Shown here piece by piece: positions 44,401 through 55,881 of a DNA stretch of 64,000 bases. The DNA is from Hypericum androsaemum. Its lineage: Eukaryota > Streptophyta > Magnoliopsida > Malpighiales > Hypericaceae. Both the position numbers and the translations under genes were made by a program. Within the stretch, counting starts at the first letter, position 1. The number at the start of each line of letters is the position of its first letter. The notes beneath the pieces are model-generated. The model did no database searches. It had not been told where the DNA came from and saw nothing but the letters and a program-made list of their open reading frames with translations. Location: contig OZ023190.1 of NCBI GenBank assembly GCA_963995505.1, positions 3,738,516 through 3,802,515 of the forward strand. Reading direction: 5' to 3'.

Positions 44401-44858
44401 GAAAGTGTGATTGATATACTAACTATTGCATACTGCATTCAGATATTTTGCAAGAGGTGGCCTGCTTTGTGCTTTGACCTTTGCTTAACATGGCTTCAAC
44501 TGTATGTCATGTAGTGACGACCTTTCCTCTTAGGCAATTAAGAAATCTAACTAAGAATTGTTTTTCCCATCTGTTCCCAGCCACTAGTGTGCGGCCAAAA
44601 GCAACGGTGAAGGCAACGAAAGATGAGGAAGATGATTTGTGGGGTACAATAGCTGCTCCTGCTCCTAAAACCGCTTCAAAACCTTTGAATCTTAAACCAG
44701 CTGCGTCACTTGAAGATGATGATCCTTGGGCTGCAATTGCAGCTCCTGCGCCCACAACAAAAGCCAGACCATTAGGAGCCGGCAGAGGACGGGGATCCAA
44801 GCCAGCTGCTCCAAAGCTAGGCGCGCAAAGAATAAATCGAACGTCCTCAGGAATGTAA
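38489..44858 (+). CDS. SCYL1: SCY1-like pseudokinase with HEAT repeats
   Basis: About 790 aa over 21 exons: 38489-38614, 38835-38933, 39032-39157, 39351-39423, 39550-39675, 39970-~40010, (gap)-40715, 40920-41001, 41129-41268, 41350-41460, 41584-41700, 41795-41884, 42119-42172, 42356-42430, 42573-42648, 42710-42809, 42892-42961, 43131-43204, 43671-43780, 43939-44187, 44581-44858. Phases agree except at exon 3. The protein matches the plant cytoplasmic tRNA-export/SCYL family ([40 protein letters not shown]). The catalytic HRD is HGN, so it is a pseudokinase. HEAT-like helices span about 300-560. The tail repeats (D/E)DxWxxIAAPAP twice. Exon 3 lacks 17 nt (VRHPNIL joins EVESF, losing SFLHST-like residues), which breaks the frame. 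Part of exon 7 lies in the N gap. Confidence 0.9.
40439..40638. other. Assembly gap (200 N)
   Basis: The round number of Ns indicates an unsized scaffold gap. It removes the SCY1-like segment between YKSME and LIYELFSG (around the KSDW...DSWGLGC part of the pseudokinase). Confidence 0.98.
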
Positions 44859-45299
44859 GTGGCTGGCAATCGTAGCATATAGAATGGAGTTCTGTACATT
44901 TTCTCTGGTAATCGTAGCATATAGAGAGCAGTTATGTACCTGTTCCTGTCCTGTGTGCCAACACACCCGACCGGTAAAGAAGCGTTGCTTCCATCTTGCT
45001 ATTTCCGGAAGCTCTCTCCATTTCCTTGCGTCGATTATTCAAACGCCAGACCAGTAGACTCATAGCTAGACAATGATCACGTACATGGAGAGCTGCGTTA
45101 TAAATAACACGACTCTTGTCATTAAAGAGATGCTCGTGCACTGCAGCAAGGTGGTCTGGCCTACGATTTAGGCTGCTGCAAGTGTGCTCGGATTGCAGAG
45201 GAGAGCCTCCATTTCGTTAACTCATCGGTATCCTCTCCTGACATCCCCAAGTTACGGAGAACAAGATGCACGCAAGACTGATGGCTTACACAAACTATT
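44859..45299. other. 3' flank of SCY1-like gene
   Basis: Contains a short near-repeat (GGCAATCGTAGCATATAGA / GGTAATCGTAGCATATAGA at 44865 and 44908). It may include 3' UTR and the far end of the decayed PPR gene. No frame supported. Confidence 0.35.
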
Positions 45300-45952
45300 C
45301 TAAGAAGGCCCCTACAGCTCCAATGTCTGGATGTAGTTGCTGCTCACGCTTGGTTACATATTCAGCAGCTCTTGAGCTGCTAGTTCTCCGATCTCAAAAT
45401 GTCGATCCATAACTACGATAGCCAGACACTCCCATCAGGTGCAATAGGCATAGTCCAATCTCTTCGATTCAAAGAAACTTAGACCTTCTCTGGTCAGGCC
45501 AGAATGGTTGCACGACGATATCAAAGAAAGAAAGAAAGGTAATTCCATCAGGTCTTCTCATTGCAGAACATCCCATCTCTTCCAACAGTTTCGTTGCTTT
45601 CAAGCATTCACCATGGAATCCATAGCCAGCAATCATTGTCACCAAAGTTTTTCTGAGACATCATTCTAAAGATGCACTCGGCATATTTCAAATACCCACA
45701 ATTGATGTACATGTCAATCAATGAATTCTCGACTATGGTATCAATTAATATTCTGAATCTAATTAAGTAAGTATGCGTGAACGGTCTTTCCCTTGGGTAG
45801 AGCGAGCTGCCATAGAGGGGGGTCAAATTCAGTGGGGACATGGGTAATCCCCACTGAAAGGGATAGAGGCAATATTGGAAATACAATAATTAAAATAATT
45901 AAAAAAAATATCAACAAAATAATACAATTTATGGAAATACAAGTATGAGAAT

Positions 45953-46277
45953 ATTGGCTTTCATTTTCTCGGATATTGGTTTCCATCTTCTATGCTATTG
46001 GTTTCATTCTACTATGATATTGGTTTCATTCTACTATGATATTGGTTTCCTTTTTCTATGTTATTGGTTTCATTTTACTATGACATTGGTTTCATTCTAC
46101 TATGATATTGGTTTCATTCCACCGTGATATTGGTTTTCATCTTCTCCAATATTGGTATCCCATTATAACTGAAAATGTATACTATTTGAATGTATTGGTT
46201 TCATTCTTCTCGAATATTGATTTCATTCTACTATGACATTGGTTTCATTCTACTGTGATATTGGTTTCATTCCACCT
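45953..46277 (+). repeat. 23-24-bp minisatellite
   Basis: About thirteen imperfect units of ATTGGTTTCATTCTACTATG plus AT, with one degenerate stretch near 46150-46195. It lies inside the PPR interruption. Confidence 0.85.
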
Positions 46278-46358
46278 AATTCTATTACGGAATGATGCTG
46301 CCATCGGAGAAGGAGAGCAACGTGGACGTCAGCAATCGAACATTGGAGTACATAATCG

Positions 46359-46494
46359 AACCAACACCGTCCTGGAACTCAAGGGAAAGAAGGGCCCATG
46401 AAGAACCCAGAGGTTGAAGACGACAGAACCAACACCGTCCTGGAACTCAAGGGAAAGAAGGGCCCATGAAGAACCCAGAGGTTGAAGACGACAG
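46359..46494. repeat. 68-bp perfect tandem duplication
   Basis: AACCAACACCGTCCTGGAAC...GAAGACGACAG occurs at 46359-46426 and 46427-46494 with no visible difference, so it is recent or an assembly product. The flanks 46495-46790 show no gene. Confidence 0.88.
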
Positions 46495-47029
46495 CGGCTT
46501 CAGACTGGGCGTCCAGGAGCCTCCTCGAGCAGCCGCGACGCCGTCTTGATCCTCGGCGGTAGCAGCACGGTTCAGATCTGCAAAACAAAAGAGAAGACGA
46601 AGGATTTGGGTCTTTCTCCGCCGGCGACGATAGTTATCACCAGGCATCTTCGTCTCTCGACGATGTCTCTGGCGCATGAGCCATCTTCGTCGGGAGCAAG
46701 GATTTCATTTGGATAAAAACTCGAAAATACCCTCAACAGATTATGACCATCAGATCTGTAAAAAAAGAATTTGATCAAATCTAAAGGCCCATATTTAGTC
46801 CATACCATGGGGATGATTTTTATGTAGTCCCCCTGAATCCAAATCCCTATGGAGGAAATAGCGACAAGGACACTTGTAAGGGACAATGAGTCTGGATCCA
46901 AGCCACGGGACATTAATTCGAAAAAAAGCGTCCATGGATAGATCTGGCATAAGATATCATTAAATTCCAAGCTGCAAGCTTCTTAAAGAGCAGATTAAAG
47001 AAAGAATTCTTGGTAACACATCGTATCGT

Positions 47030-47798
47030 AATTTTAGATGAGTAGTTTTGTAATTCAAATAAATGTCGATTTTTGAATTCGAATTTTAATGAGCATATAT
47101 TTTAACTTAAAGAGCGAGTTAAAGCCTGCTATGCTTAGGGGTGAGCATTCGGATAATCCGAATCCGAATTTCCTATTATCCGAAATATCCGAATTTAGTA
47201 TTTTTTTTATCCGAATCTGAATCCGAAATCCGAAATTATTTCGGATTCGGACTCGGATAATCCGAATTTTGCTGTTGTTTAGTTTTATATAGAGTCAAAC
47301 GTGTTTAAATATAATATATGTGTTAAGGTCAACCCCATCTTCCAATTAAAATCGGCCAGCCCAATAGATATATTACATATGTATTAATAAATTCGGATAT
47401 TCGGATAATCCGAATTTATATTTTTTATATCCGAATCCGAAATAAATATTTCAGATAATCCGAATCCGAATCCGAATATAAAAGAATCCAAAAAAAAATC
47501 GGATATCAAATTCGAATATCGGATATCGAATTTTTTGCTCACGCTGGTGGTGTGCCTCAATGGTCCATGGCCCCAAAACAAAAATAAAAATAACTGCTCG
47601 TGGGCCTCAGTATTTCATCTCCACGACTCTCCTCCTATTTCAGAAACCAACTTCCCAAAAATCTATGATCATCAAACCCTAACTTTATCAAAATCCGAAA
47701 AATTCCCAATCCCGTCAAAATCAACCTTAGACCCACCCTCCAAATCCACCACACAACAATCCTCATTGGAGAACGGGAAGAGCCGGTCATTGAACGAC
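47030..47798 (+). promoter_or_regulatory. Leader/promoter module of gene 12, interrupted by a small element
   Basis: Module start (GTAATTCAAATAAATGTCG) to GAGTTAAAGCCTGCT, an insertion at about 47131-47542, then GCTGGTGGTGTGCCTCAATG, GGGCCTCAGTATTTCATCTC and ATCATCAAACCCTAAC (perfect AAACCCTAA). The sister-gene start ATGAACC is ATCAACC here (47720 region), so the N-terminal MNPRP segment is lost. 46986-47029 is plain flank. Confidence 0.55.
47131..47542. mobile_element. Small TIR-like element rich in TCCGAAT words
   Basis: Left part TAGGGGTGAGCATTCGGAT and right end GAATTTTTTGCTCAC form an imperfect inverted repeat (GTGAGCA). The uninterrupted target GCCTGCTGGTGGTGGGCC is seen at about 3213-3230. 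Many ATCCGAAT/ATTCGGAT units are present. The family resembles plant TAGGGGTGAGC-ended MITEs; the right end seems trimmed, so the target duplication (GCT only) is uncertain. Confidence 0.6.
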
Positions 47799-49052
47799 AT
47801 GGGAATCAACAAGAAGAAGAAGAAGAAGAAGAGGAAGTCATCGAAGGAGAATACTAACCGAGACCAAGTATCCCAAATCCTCCTTACATCAGCTGAGAAG
47901 ATTGCAGGGAATGAAGATCTGCTGAGCGAGATCCTGCTAGGCCTTCCGGTGAGGTCTCTTTTAAGGTTCAAGTGCGTCTCCAAGCCCTGGCTCCACCTCA
48001 TTTCGAGCTCTCACTTCTCTCACACCCATAGCAGCAGGAACTTCCGTTCCCTCCCTGTTTCAGGTTTCATTTTCCCGAACTTTTCTGGCGGCTTTGATTT
48101 TGTTGGACTCGATGGTGCATGTCCGAAATTTGCACCTTCTCTTGCATTCATGAAAAAGTCGCATGTTACCATACTCCACTCTTGCAACGGGCTTATGCTC
48201 TGTTCCACCTCTCTGGATGATTTCTACGTATGCAACCCGACCACCAAGAAGTTCTCATCTGTTCCACCTCCTCCTTTGGCAGATCATTATTCCCTCAACG
48301 AGTTTGGTATTAACCTTGTTTTTGATCCTTCGAGGTCGCCGCATTTCAAAGTTGTATGTATTTCCGGGGTGATCGAACCGCATAATAGACTTTTCCCGGA
48401 TCCGTTCACTTACTCCACTCACCTGTACTCCTCGGATTCTCAATCATGGTCCTCCCTTCAAGGTCCTGATATAGCATTCGTATGTTCTACTACTCTCCAT
48501 AATGGTGTCTTGTGCAATGGCTCCCTATACTTGATCCGCTTTGACCAATGGGAGTTGATCCGCTTTGAAGTGGACGAACAACGCTTCACCACCATTACCA
48601 TGAATGTGGACACTGATCTCATGGGCAACCGTCATTACAAATATCCCGTCTGTCTCTGGCAATGCAGGGGGAAACTCTACCTTGTGCAATCTGTATTTGT
48701 ATCTAATGTCCCGGCAGATATGGTTGTTTATGAAATGGGAAATGTCTGCTCCGAGTGGCTCGTCAAGTACATGGTTAAATTTCCCGATGCGATGTCGAGA
48801 ATAGATGCACATGACAACGTTGATGGCGACGAGGATGAAAAGGTCTATACCTACACCATTCTTGCAGCCTTTGGAGGACAGAAGGATGATGATGACGACG
48901 ACATGCTTCTGCTCGGAAGGTTGAAATACGGTATTCATGAACCGGATGTTATACTGTACGGTGTCAAGGAAAAGACTGCAACAAAAATGCTCTTCGTGGA
49001 CTTCTTTGGCAAGGCTTCTCCATATATAGAGAGCCTGAGTCCATTGTTTTAA
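47799..49052 (+). CDS. F-box protein with F-box-associated domain, gene 12
   Basis: Intronless, 417 aa from ATG 47799, which follows the lost upstream start. The N-terminus MGINKKKKKKKRKSSKENTN has a Lys run encoded by an AAG/GAAGAA microsatellite. The F-box is at about 38-76, with LLGLPVRSLLRF (G where others have R). The FBA region carries CNPTTKKFSSVPPPP, FDPSRSPHFKVVCI, YSSDSQSWSSL, NGVLCNGSLYLIRF (the usual YWL is altered), VVYEMGNVCSEWLVKYMV, GGQKDDDDDDMLLL and the ending YIESLSPLF. No lesion. It is the only intact member in the 38-55 kb interval. Confidence 0.9.
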   Translation: MGINKKKKKKKRKSSKENTNRDQVSQILLTSAEKIAGNEDLLSEILLGLPVRSLLRFKCVSKPWLHLISSSHFSHTHSSRNFRSLPVSGFIFPNFSGGFDFVGLDGACPKFAPSLAFMKKSHVTILHSCNGLMLCSTSLDDFYVCNPTTKKFSSVPPPPLADHYSLNEFGINLVFDPSRSPHFKVVCISGVIEPHNRLFPDPFTYSTHLYSSDSQSWSSLQGPDIAFVCSTTLHNGVLCNGSLYLIRFDQWELIRFEVDEQRFTTITMNVDTDLMGNRHYKYPVCLWQCRGKLYLVQSVFVSNVPADMVVYEMGNVCSEWLVKYMVKFPDAMSRIDAHDNVDGDEDEKVYTYTILAAFGGQKDDDDDDMLLLGRLKYGIHEPDVILYGVKEKTATKMLFVDFFGKASPYIESLSPLF

Positions 49053-52000
49053 GCAAATTGTCTGCTCTAACTTATAGCCAATTTCAATATGATCCATCCA
49101 TGCAAGTGCCAAATGTAGCCTTTTCAATTTGATTTAAATTGTCTGCTGGAGAAGGTTGCTTATGACTCATATTGACCTTGCTGGAGAAGGTTACATAGTA
49201 GTTTTCTTTGGTAAATTCAAAAAATTCCATAGCTGAAGTTTTTCAGTGGTTGTACTTAACTTAGAATTACCATGTGCATTGAATGCTTGAAATTTCTGGT
49301 ACTAACACTTGTGTGCAACGAACTTCAACAACTTAATTTTATTGATCTCAAGTGATAGCTTTTATACATGAAGAGGAGGGCTTAAGCCCTATTTTATACT
49401 TTCTGCAAAAAATAGTCGTTGCAGCTCTATGTTCTGCAGAATCTACAGAACTTGTAGGTTGCCACCATGCTTCATTTGGTGGTCATGAATCTTCTAGTAG
49501 TTGGATGGAACATCAAGCATAATGTACCTCAAAACTCTTCAATCATTCTTTAGCTATTTTCGCAGCAGCTAGAAGTTCTGCAGAATTACGAAGACCTTCA
49601 ATGACCTGCAATAATAAGAACAAACATAATAAGCAACTCACACTTTATCATATAATTCAACAATGCTGCAGAAGAGTAAGGACTTTTTCAGAATCATGAT
49701 TGGGACTGAGTGGAAGAATCATTCTATATTTTGGACTTTGTGGTACTATTAACTACGGTGCTATTAACTATGCTTCTCACTATGAGACTTCATGGCAGAA
49801 TGAAGTTTTTAAGTGGAAACCTACTCACTTCAAGGTTAGAGGCTACGAGCTATAAGGTTCTGTTGCATTTTTTTTTTAAACCTGTGGACAGCTAATTGAT
49901 CAAAGGTATCCAAGTAGGGTTTTTACCTGTTGGATTGTAATCTCTGCATTCTAATGTGATCTGCTGAGACAAGTTCGAGCGTAGCAGTCGAATTGCCTTC
50001 GATTGCTTGAGATGAAATGATACCATGCTGATGGTTTGTCTTAGAGAAACACTTTGTTAACGAGTATACAAGTCACATTTGGCTATTTGCCATGATCGTG
50101 GGACGTAGACTTAAGGATTTAGATCTCACTCACGTCGTTCTATACCGCAACTTTGCAACCTTGATCAATCACAAAGACGAATTTTGATTAAGGATGACAG
50201 ATGTGAAAAGGATCGAGACATTTTCTATTGATTATTGTTGTGTGTACCTGTACAAGTTTGGTGCTTCCATATATACAGTGACCAAATTGCACAAGGCACA
50301 AGATGAATGCATTTCGTCCACAAATGATAGCAAATTTTCCATAGCTGGTCAAGTTGAATGAATGCTCTGTAAAAAATTGGGGCGCCATTCAAATATTAAC
50401 TTAAGTTCCATTCTATTAAATATTACTATTAAATCACTTAGATAAAGTTGCAAAGGCTTGTTATAGCTTAATCAGATCTCCGATTCGAGTTATTGAAAAT
50501 GTAGTAGTATTAATACTTGTTGTGAGAAATTTACCACCTCTCAAAAATTTTACCCATCTCAAATCTAGATTAGTCGACCCAATGGGATCGGATAGGTATG
50601 AACCAAAAAAAGCACTATTATAAAATGTTAACGAAAATCCGAAAACCTTTTAATTTTCCCTTAAAGTTTTCTAGTTAACCTTGTCAAATTTTTCCTCTAT
50701 TGGGAAACTTGAACATTAATATGTCAAAGGTATTAAAACCTTTTTTTGGAAAATATTGGCCGTTCACATTTTTTTGGGTATTATTCTCACTAAACATTAT
50801 AAGTGAACCAACGAATTTCTTTCATATACTATTGGTTCTAACTAAATGAAACATTTTTGTAATGCTTGTTTCGGACCCCTATAACCAGAACTTACACAAA
50901 AATACAATTTGAAAGAATTTAAATTTGTATTCTTCACTTTCCAACTTGCTTAAACCCTAAACCCATTTTCTTTAAACATTATAAGTGAACTGACGGGCTT
51001 GGAGGTTGGAGGTTTCTTTGCCTTCCTCATCAGATGGTAAATCAGCGGGAAGCAGCTCGAAAAGTAGCCCTAGCTGGGCGGACATGTTGGACGACAAGGA
51101 CGATCCTCCTCCAATTTTACGGGCTTTCAAATATCAAAAAGATGTGGTTGACAAAGCTTCTATTCCTAAGACATCCGTGACAAGAGCAATGAAGAGAAAT
51201 ATGAAATTTTTTTTATTTTTGAACAATTATCTATTCTGACTACATTTGTGAGTTTGCTGAGTAGAGTTACTAAATATGGCTGCGAGTTTGCTAATTTTTA
51301 GTTAGCTGTACAGGCCTTGGGTTTTTCTGACGAATTTTTTTATATACTATTGGTTAATCTAACTACAAGATTTTTTTCCGTAAAGGTTGTTTGGGACATT
51401 ATCTATCTCTCTCATTTCTTTTCGACATGATTGTTGCAAACTGTAATGTATTGATTAACAAAATTGTCCAAGTCCATACTGACACAAAATAAATATACAC
51501 AAAAATGAAAAATAAATATAGTAATGTTGACTTATGAATTTATGTCACAACCTTTTAAGTTGGCTAAACTAATTTTCTAAATGTTAATTTTTATTTATGG
51601 TAATTTGATGATTTAATTAGGATTTTTTTCCTAATTTTCATTATATATTTCTCTACCTCGCACCTCTTTTCGTAGCTTTTGTTTTAGTAGGTTTGTCCAT
51701 AATACACTTTTTTTAAAAAAAAATTTTGGCCCTAATACAAAACGCCATAAATTTCTTGGCTTCCAATATTTTAATCTCCGTCAGTATTTTATATAACATT
51801 ATTAACGTAATGGAAAATCAAGAGTCGTTCTTTAAATTTCTTGGTTTGATATTATGGTTTCTGGACTTATCTTGATAATTTAATCTCCTTTTCCGGTACT
51901 CATCACGCTTTTAAGTCCGTCAATCAACCAAGGAGATTCTAACAAACACTTGACGGGCTAGAAATTTATTGCAGCTTAATCTAAAGGTGTCGCATTTGAA

Positions 52001-52233
52001 TCATTAAAGATATTAAATAACTGAGACTTTTAATAAAAAAAATCAATGTGGGAGAGATTGGAGAAGGGGAGGTGCCTGGTATTGAATATTATGGAAAACA
52101 ATAACAAAAAGAGGAAGCCATCAATGGAGAATACTAACCGATCATCCAAATCTGTTATCCGTAGTACTTACTATATAGCCATCTTTTTAACTAGTCTTTC
52201 ATCAACCCCAACTCTTCCATTCCAAACACCAAT
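49053..52233 (+). other. Long spacer with array 3' flank and leader of gene 13
   Basis: 49200-49920 matches 62600-62930 (TTGTACTTAACTTAGAATTA, GAAACCTACTCACTTCAA). About 50310-50360 resembles 28300-28345 and 29880-29930 (GATAGCAAATTTTCCATAGC, TGGTCAAGTT). Near 51030-51200 a short frame (SSPSWADMLDDKDDPPPILR) is open but has no ATG at its start; I do not call it. 51240-52030 is AT-rich with nothing seen. 52046-52200 is an F-box leader with an N-terminus remnant (NNNKKRKPSMENTNRSS). Confidence 0.45.
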
Positions 52234-52985
52234 ATGGATCATCCCATTACCGACGCAATGATATCCAACATCCAAGACCAACTATCCCAAGTCCTCCTTG
52301 CATCCGTCCCCAAGACATCGGCTGAGAAGATTGCAGGGAATGAAGATCTATTAAGCCTGATACTACTACGCCTTCCGGTGAGGTCTCTTGTAAGGTTCAA
52401 GCCCTGGCTCCACCTCATTTCGTGCACTCACTTCTCTCACACCCACAGCAGCAAAAACTTCCATTTGCTTTCTGTTTCAGGCGTCCTTTTTCCCAACTCA
52501 ACAGGCACGTTTGATTTTGTTGGAGTTGATGGTGCACGTCCGGAATTTGCACCTTCTCTTGCATTCATGGAAAAAACATATGTTACAATAATCCAATCTT
52601 GCAACGGGCTTATGCTCTGTTCCTCTGCCTCCACTGGTGAATTTCACCCTCTGAAAAGTTGCTATGTATGCAACCCAACTACCGAGAAGTTCTCATCTAT
52701 TATACCTCTTCCTTTGGCAGATCTTGATTCCATCGTGGTGCTTGGTCTTAACCTCGCTTTTGATCCTTCGAGGGCGCCGCATTTCAAAGTTGTATGTGTT
52801 TTAAAGGTTATTGAACCCCATATTAGCCTTGGCACTAATCGGTTCTCTTTACACTCATGTGTATTCCTCGAATTCTCGATCATGGTCGTCCCTTGAAAGT
52901 CCCGAAGTAGCATCCATATTCTGTATTCAAAATGGCGTCTTCTGTAAGGGATCCCTTTACTGGCTCTGCGGTGATTATCAGAATT
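52234..52985 (+). pseudogene. F-box gene 13, truncated by an LTR
   Basis: Starts MDHPITDAMISNIQDQLSQV. The F-box lacks four residues (RFKPWLHL, CVSK deleted). The frame is otherwise open to NRFSLHS, where missing bases (expected LYTHVYSS) shift it. The shifted frame continues through SSNSRSWSSLESPEVASIFC and NGVFCKGSLYWLCGDYQNSL. There the GC-rich LTR begins, and the C-terminal half of the gene does not reappear on its far side. Confidence 0.87.
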
Positions 52986-55232
52986 CCTTGCGGGAAAAAC
53001 GGGTACAAGAATGTCAAATGAATCCGAGACGGATCCGAAGTGGTCGTCCCAAGGTCGGCCTAACAGAGGGGGAAAAGATCTACGAGCTAGGTCTAAACTA
53101 AGAGAAAGGTAGGGAGGAAGATAGTTGTAGTTGTTTGTTATGTTGATGATGCCTTTCTACGTCACCCGAGCCCCTTTTATATAGCACGTCTTGACCTAGC
53201 TCCATCCTTTCCGGGAAAGAAATTCTGTCCCGAACGATTATGTTGTTTCCAAATCAACCTAGCTTAGAATAGAAAAATTCAAGCCGCCTTTCTCAAATGA
53301 ACAAATCCCGCCTTCGAATAGTAATATCCTGATCGTGCCGACCAAACAATCGTGACCCAAGATTTTGCCAGAATCTTGAAAATTCAGGCTCAACTTAGGA
53401 AAATGTCAATTTGACTCGATCTTCTCGAACTTTCTAGACAAAATCTGTCACAAACCCATTACCGCCTAAGGTGACTTTCCATATTTAAGTCCCAAATGGA
53501 TCCTAACACGAAGCCGGCCCAACATGAGCTCGGTATATATTTCGAGCACCTTCCATCTGGACTCCCAAAGCGGGATCTTCCTACCGCCCATGCCCTATAG
53601 GCGGGATCCTTCCGCCTTGTCACTCCAAATGGGCTCCGGCCTTAAAACCTAAACAGACTCGGTCGTCCCGCGAGGTAGTCTCTAGCCCAAACGTCACACA
53701 AGGCAGGAATCTGCTACCGCCCTTACCAGACAAACGGGAGGCACCTACCACCCTGGTACTTCAAGCAAGCCACGCGGCCCAACTATCAATCGAACATTCC
53801 AGACCAGTTCGTACAAACCTAGAAGCAATCATCTTTGTCGAACATAACAGAAACTTATGCCCGCGTTGATTACTTCCCGCTTCTGAAGGGGCTTCGATCC
53901 AGCTACTCTTTCCTCCCGATTTGACCTTTATGACGGTATCATCTTCCCGCCTAGAGGCCAAAAATGGGAGCCTCGCTTTCCGCCTACGAAGGCTAAATAG
54001 GCTTCTCGCCTTTGGCTTCCTGCCTAAAGCTTCTCGTCTTCCTTCTCGCCTTCAGCGTCTCGCATTCCTTCCTGCCTTTGGCCTCCCGCCTACAAGCGCT
54101 TAACGGGAGGCAAAATACGTCGGGCCCAAATAGAAGTCCAGAGCGGAGGACATTGTCAAACTCGGACATAACGAACTACAAATTCGAACCTCACTTGCTC
54201 TTCGGACATCCGGGTTCTCGCCTTGTAGGTCAAAGCATACATCCGGGTTCTCGCCTTGTAGGTCAAAGCATACATCCGGGTTCTCGCCTTGTAGGTCAAA
54301 GCACCCATTCGGGCTCCCACCTTGAGGATCAAAGCATCCTCCTACTTTGATCTGCATTTTTGACTTACTTATGCTCCAACTCTAAAGATATTACAAACTA
54401 CAAAGTCGTAAATCTATGTCTTGGCTTCACACAAAAACTTGAATCGTCTCAATTCGAGCTCCGAATCGGGCCCCCGTCTTGATCTTGGAAGCGGGAAGTG
54501 GATCAAACCAGGCTCCCGCCTTGGTCTTGGAAGTGGGAAGCAGACCAAACCGGGTGCTTTGATCTTGGAACCAAAAAATGGACCGAACTGATTCGAAGTG
54601 TGCTCATCTTGAAGTAGATTTTTAACTACATTCCGCTTTAAATTAGAAAAAGTCGTAAACTACAAAGTTGTAGACCTTTGTCTTGCCTTTCCATTTCTGA
54701 AAGAGTTAGATCAATCCGATGTCTGAGTAAAAATCTACTACTGACCTACCAAAGTCTGTCAGAATTCATCAAGCAAGCTTATATTGGGACTTGGCGCTTT
54801 GTTTAGAACCTCTTCTAATCCGAATCAGGAAAGACTCTTGAAAACAAAGTTGTAGATACATGTCTCGCCTTTCCATTTCTGCAAGAATCTCATCCTTCCA
54901 ACCTACGAGTCCAAAGTAACGGCTAATTTACCACAGACAGACATTGTCATCCAAGGACGAGCCAAAGTGAACCAAGGACAATACAACAAAGCGGTCTATC
55001 GTCACCGGTTTCGACCAAGTAAGACCGTCATAAGACTCGATGTAGGGAAGACCATTGACAATCACTTTTCAACTCAAAACCGGAAGTGATTGCTTTGAGT
55101 CAACACCACCCACCGGTCACTTTGAGACCACACCAGTCACTTTGAGACCACATCGGTCATCGGTCACTTTGAGACCATACCGGATATCACGAAATATGTT
55201 GACAATGCCGAGATTACTTTTGTACCTCAACA
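52986..55232. mobile_element. GC-rich LTR, second copy (about 2.25 kb)
   Basis: Aligns along its length with 8556-10700: TTGCGGGAA start, GGATCCGAAGTGGTCGTCCC, TTTATATAGCACGTCTTGAC, CTACCGCCC words, TTACAAACTACAAAGTCGTA, end TACCTCAACA. The outer TG is changed and no flanking duplication is seen. With the missing gene 13 tail, this suggests recombination between elements or a deletion beside the insertion. Confidence 0.78.
54206..54340. repeat. 33-bp tandem repeat in the LTR
   Basis: Four units of ACATCCGGGTTCTCGCCTTG plus TAGGTCAAAGCAT; the last is diverged. Related degenerate units exist in the first LTR copy at about 9790-9995. Confidence 0.82.
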
Positions 55233-55489
55233 GGTTGTAATCTATTCTATTTCTGTTCATCAAGCATAGTCATGTTGGGGGTGAGTATAAATTGAATTTG
55301 ATTCATCGAAAATTCATTTCGGAGTAGAAACAGTTAATACAAATTTGAATTCATATTTAAATTCTTCCTTAAACGAATCAAAATTTTCAAATTCGTTTGA
55401 ATACGAACCATGGTTAACCTAATCGTGACTCTTCTCCTTCCATACACACAGTATTGTTCCATACTGCTTCGGGCTTACAAAAGAAACAT

Positions 55490-55881
55490 AAATCAGTATA
55501 AAAGGCCTCAATAGTCCATGGGCCTAAAACAAAAATTAAAATAACCTGTCGGTGGGCCGAAACCCGCGGAACCAGCGATTTTGAGAGGCGACAGGTTTGT
55601 CTTCGGCCACATCACAATCACAGCTTCCTCATCAATATAACGATAGACGACAGGCAACAGTTTTCGCCATTTCCACCCTCCCAGTCATCGCTGGTTTGCC
55701 ATTTCCACCCTCCCAGTCATCGCTGGTTTGCCATCTCCACGACTCTCCGCTTCTCCAGAAACGCAACTTCCGAATTCTATAATCATCAAACCCAGCTAGC
55801 TTACCAAAATCCGAAGAAATTCCCAATCAGAACCCTAGACCCTTCCTCCAAATCCACCACACAACTAGCCCTCGTCGGAGA
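55490..55881 (+). promoter_or_regulatory. Leader/promoter module of gene 14 with 32-bp repeat
   Basis: Module pieces: GCCTCAATAGTCCATGGGCC, GTCGGTGGGCCG, CATCTCCACGACTCTCCGC, ATCATCAAACCCAGC. Between them is a 32-bp unit GCCATTTCCACCCTCCCAGT... repeated twice plus a partial (55666-55735), unique to this copy. The MNPRP start is lost (CAGAACCCTAGACCC at 55829). 55233-55489 is unassigned AT-rich sequence. Confidence 0.5.

Larger units (their letters stand above)
45300..46985 (-). pseudogene. Pentatricopeptide-repeat (PPR) gene relic
   Basis: On the minus strand, 46985-46795 carries WNLMISYARS and LFFELMSRGLDPDSLSLTSV. 45765-45300 carries VENSLIDMYINCGYLKYAEC, VTMIAGYGFHGECLKATKLL, FLSLISSCNHSGLTREGLSF and GELAAQELLNM. 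These are plant PLS-type PPR signatures in the correct order, but with frameshifts, stops and about 1 kb of unrelated sequence between the parts (45770-46790). The E/DYW end was not found. Family members normally act in organelle RNA editing; this copy is dead. Confidence 0.78.

Noticed and set aside
51006..51239. Short frame with SWADMLDDKDD
   Set aside because: No ATG start, no partner exon found, and no matching array copy. Too short to support a gene.
54206..54340. CRISPR-like array
   Set aside because: The 33-bp units are contiguous tandem repeats without spacers, in a plant LTR.
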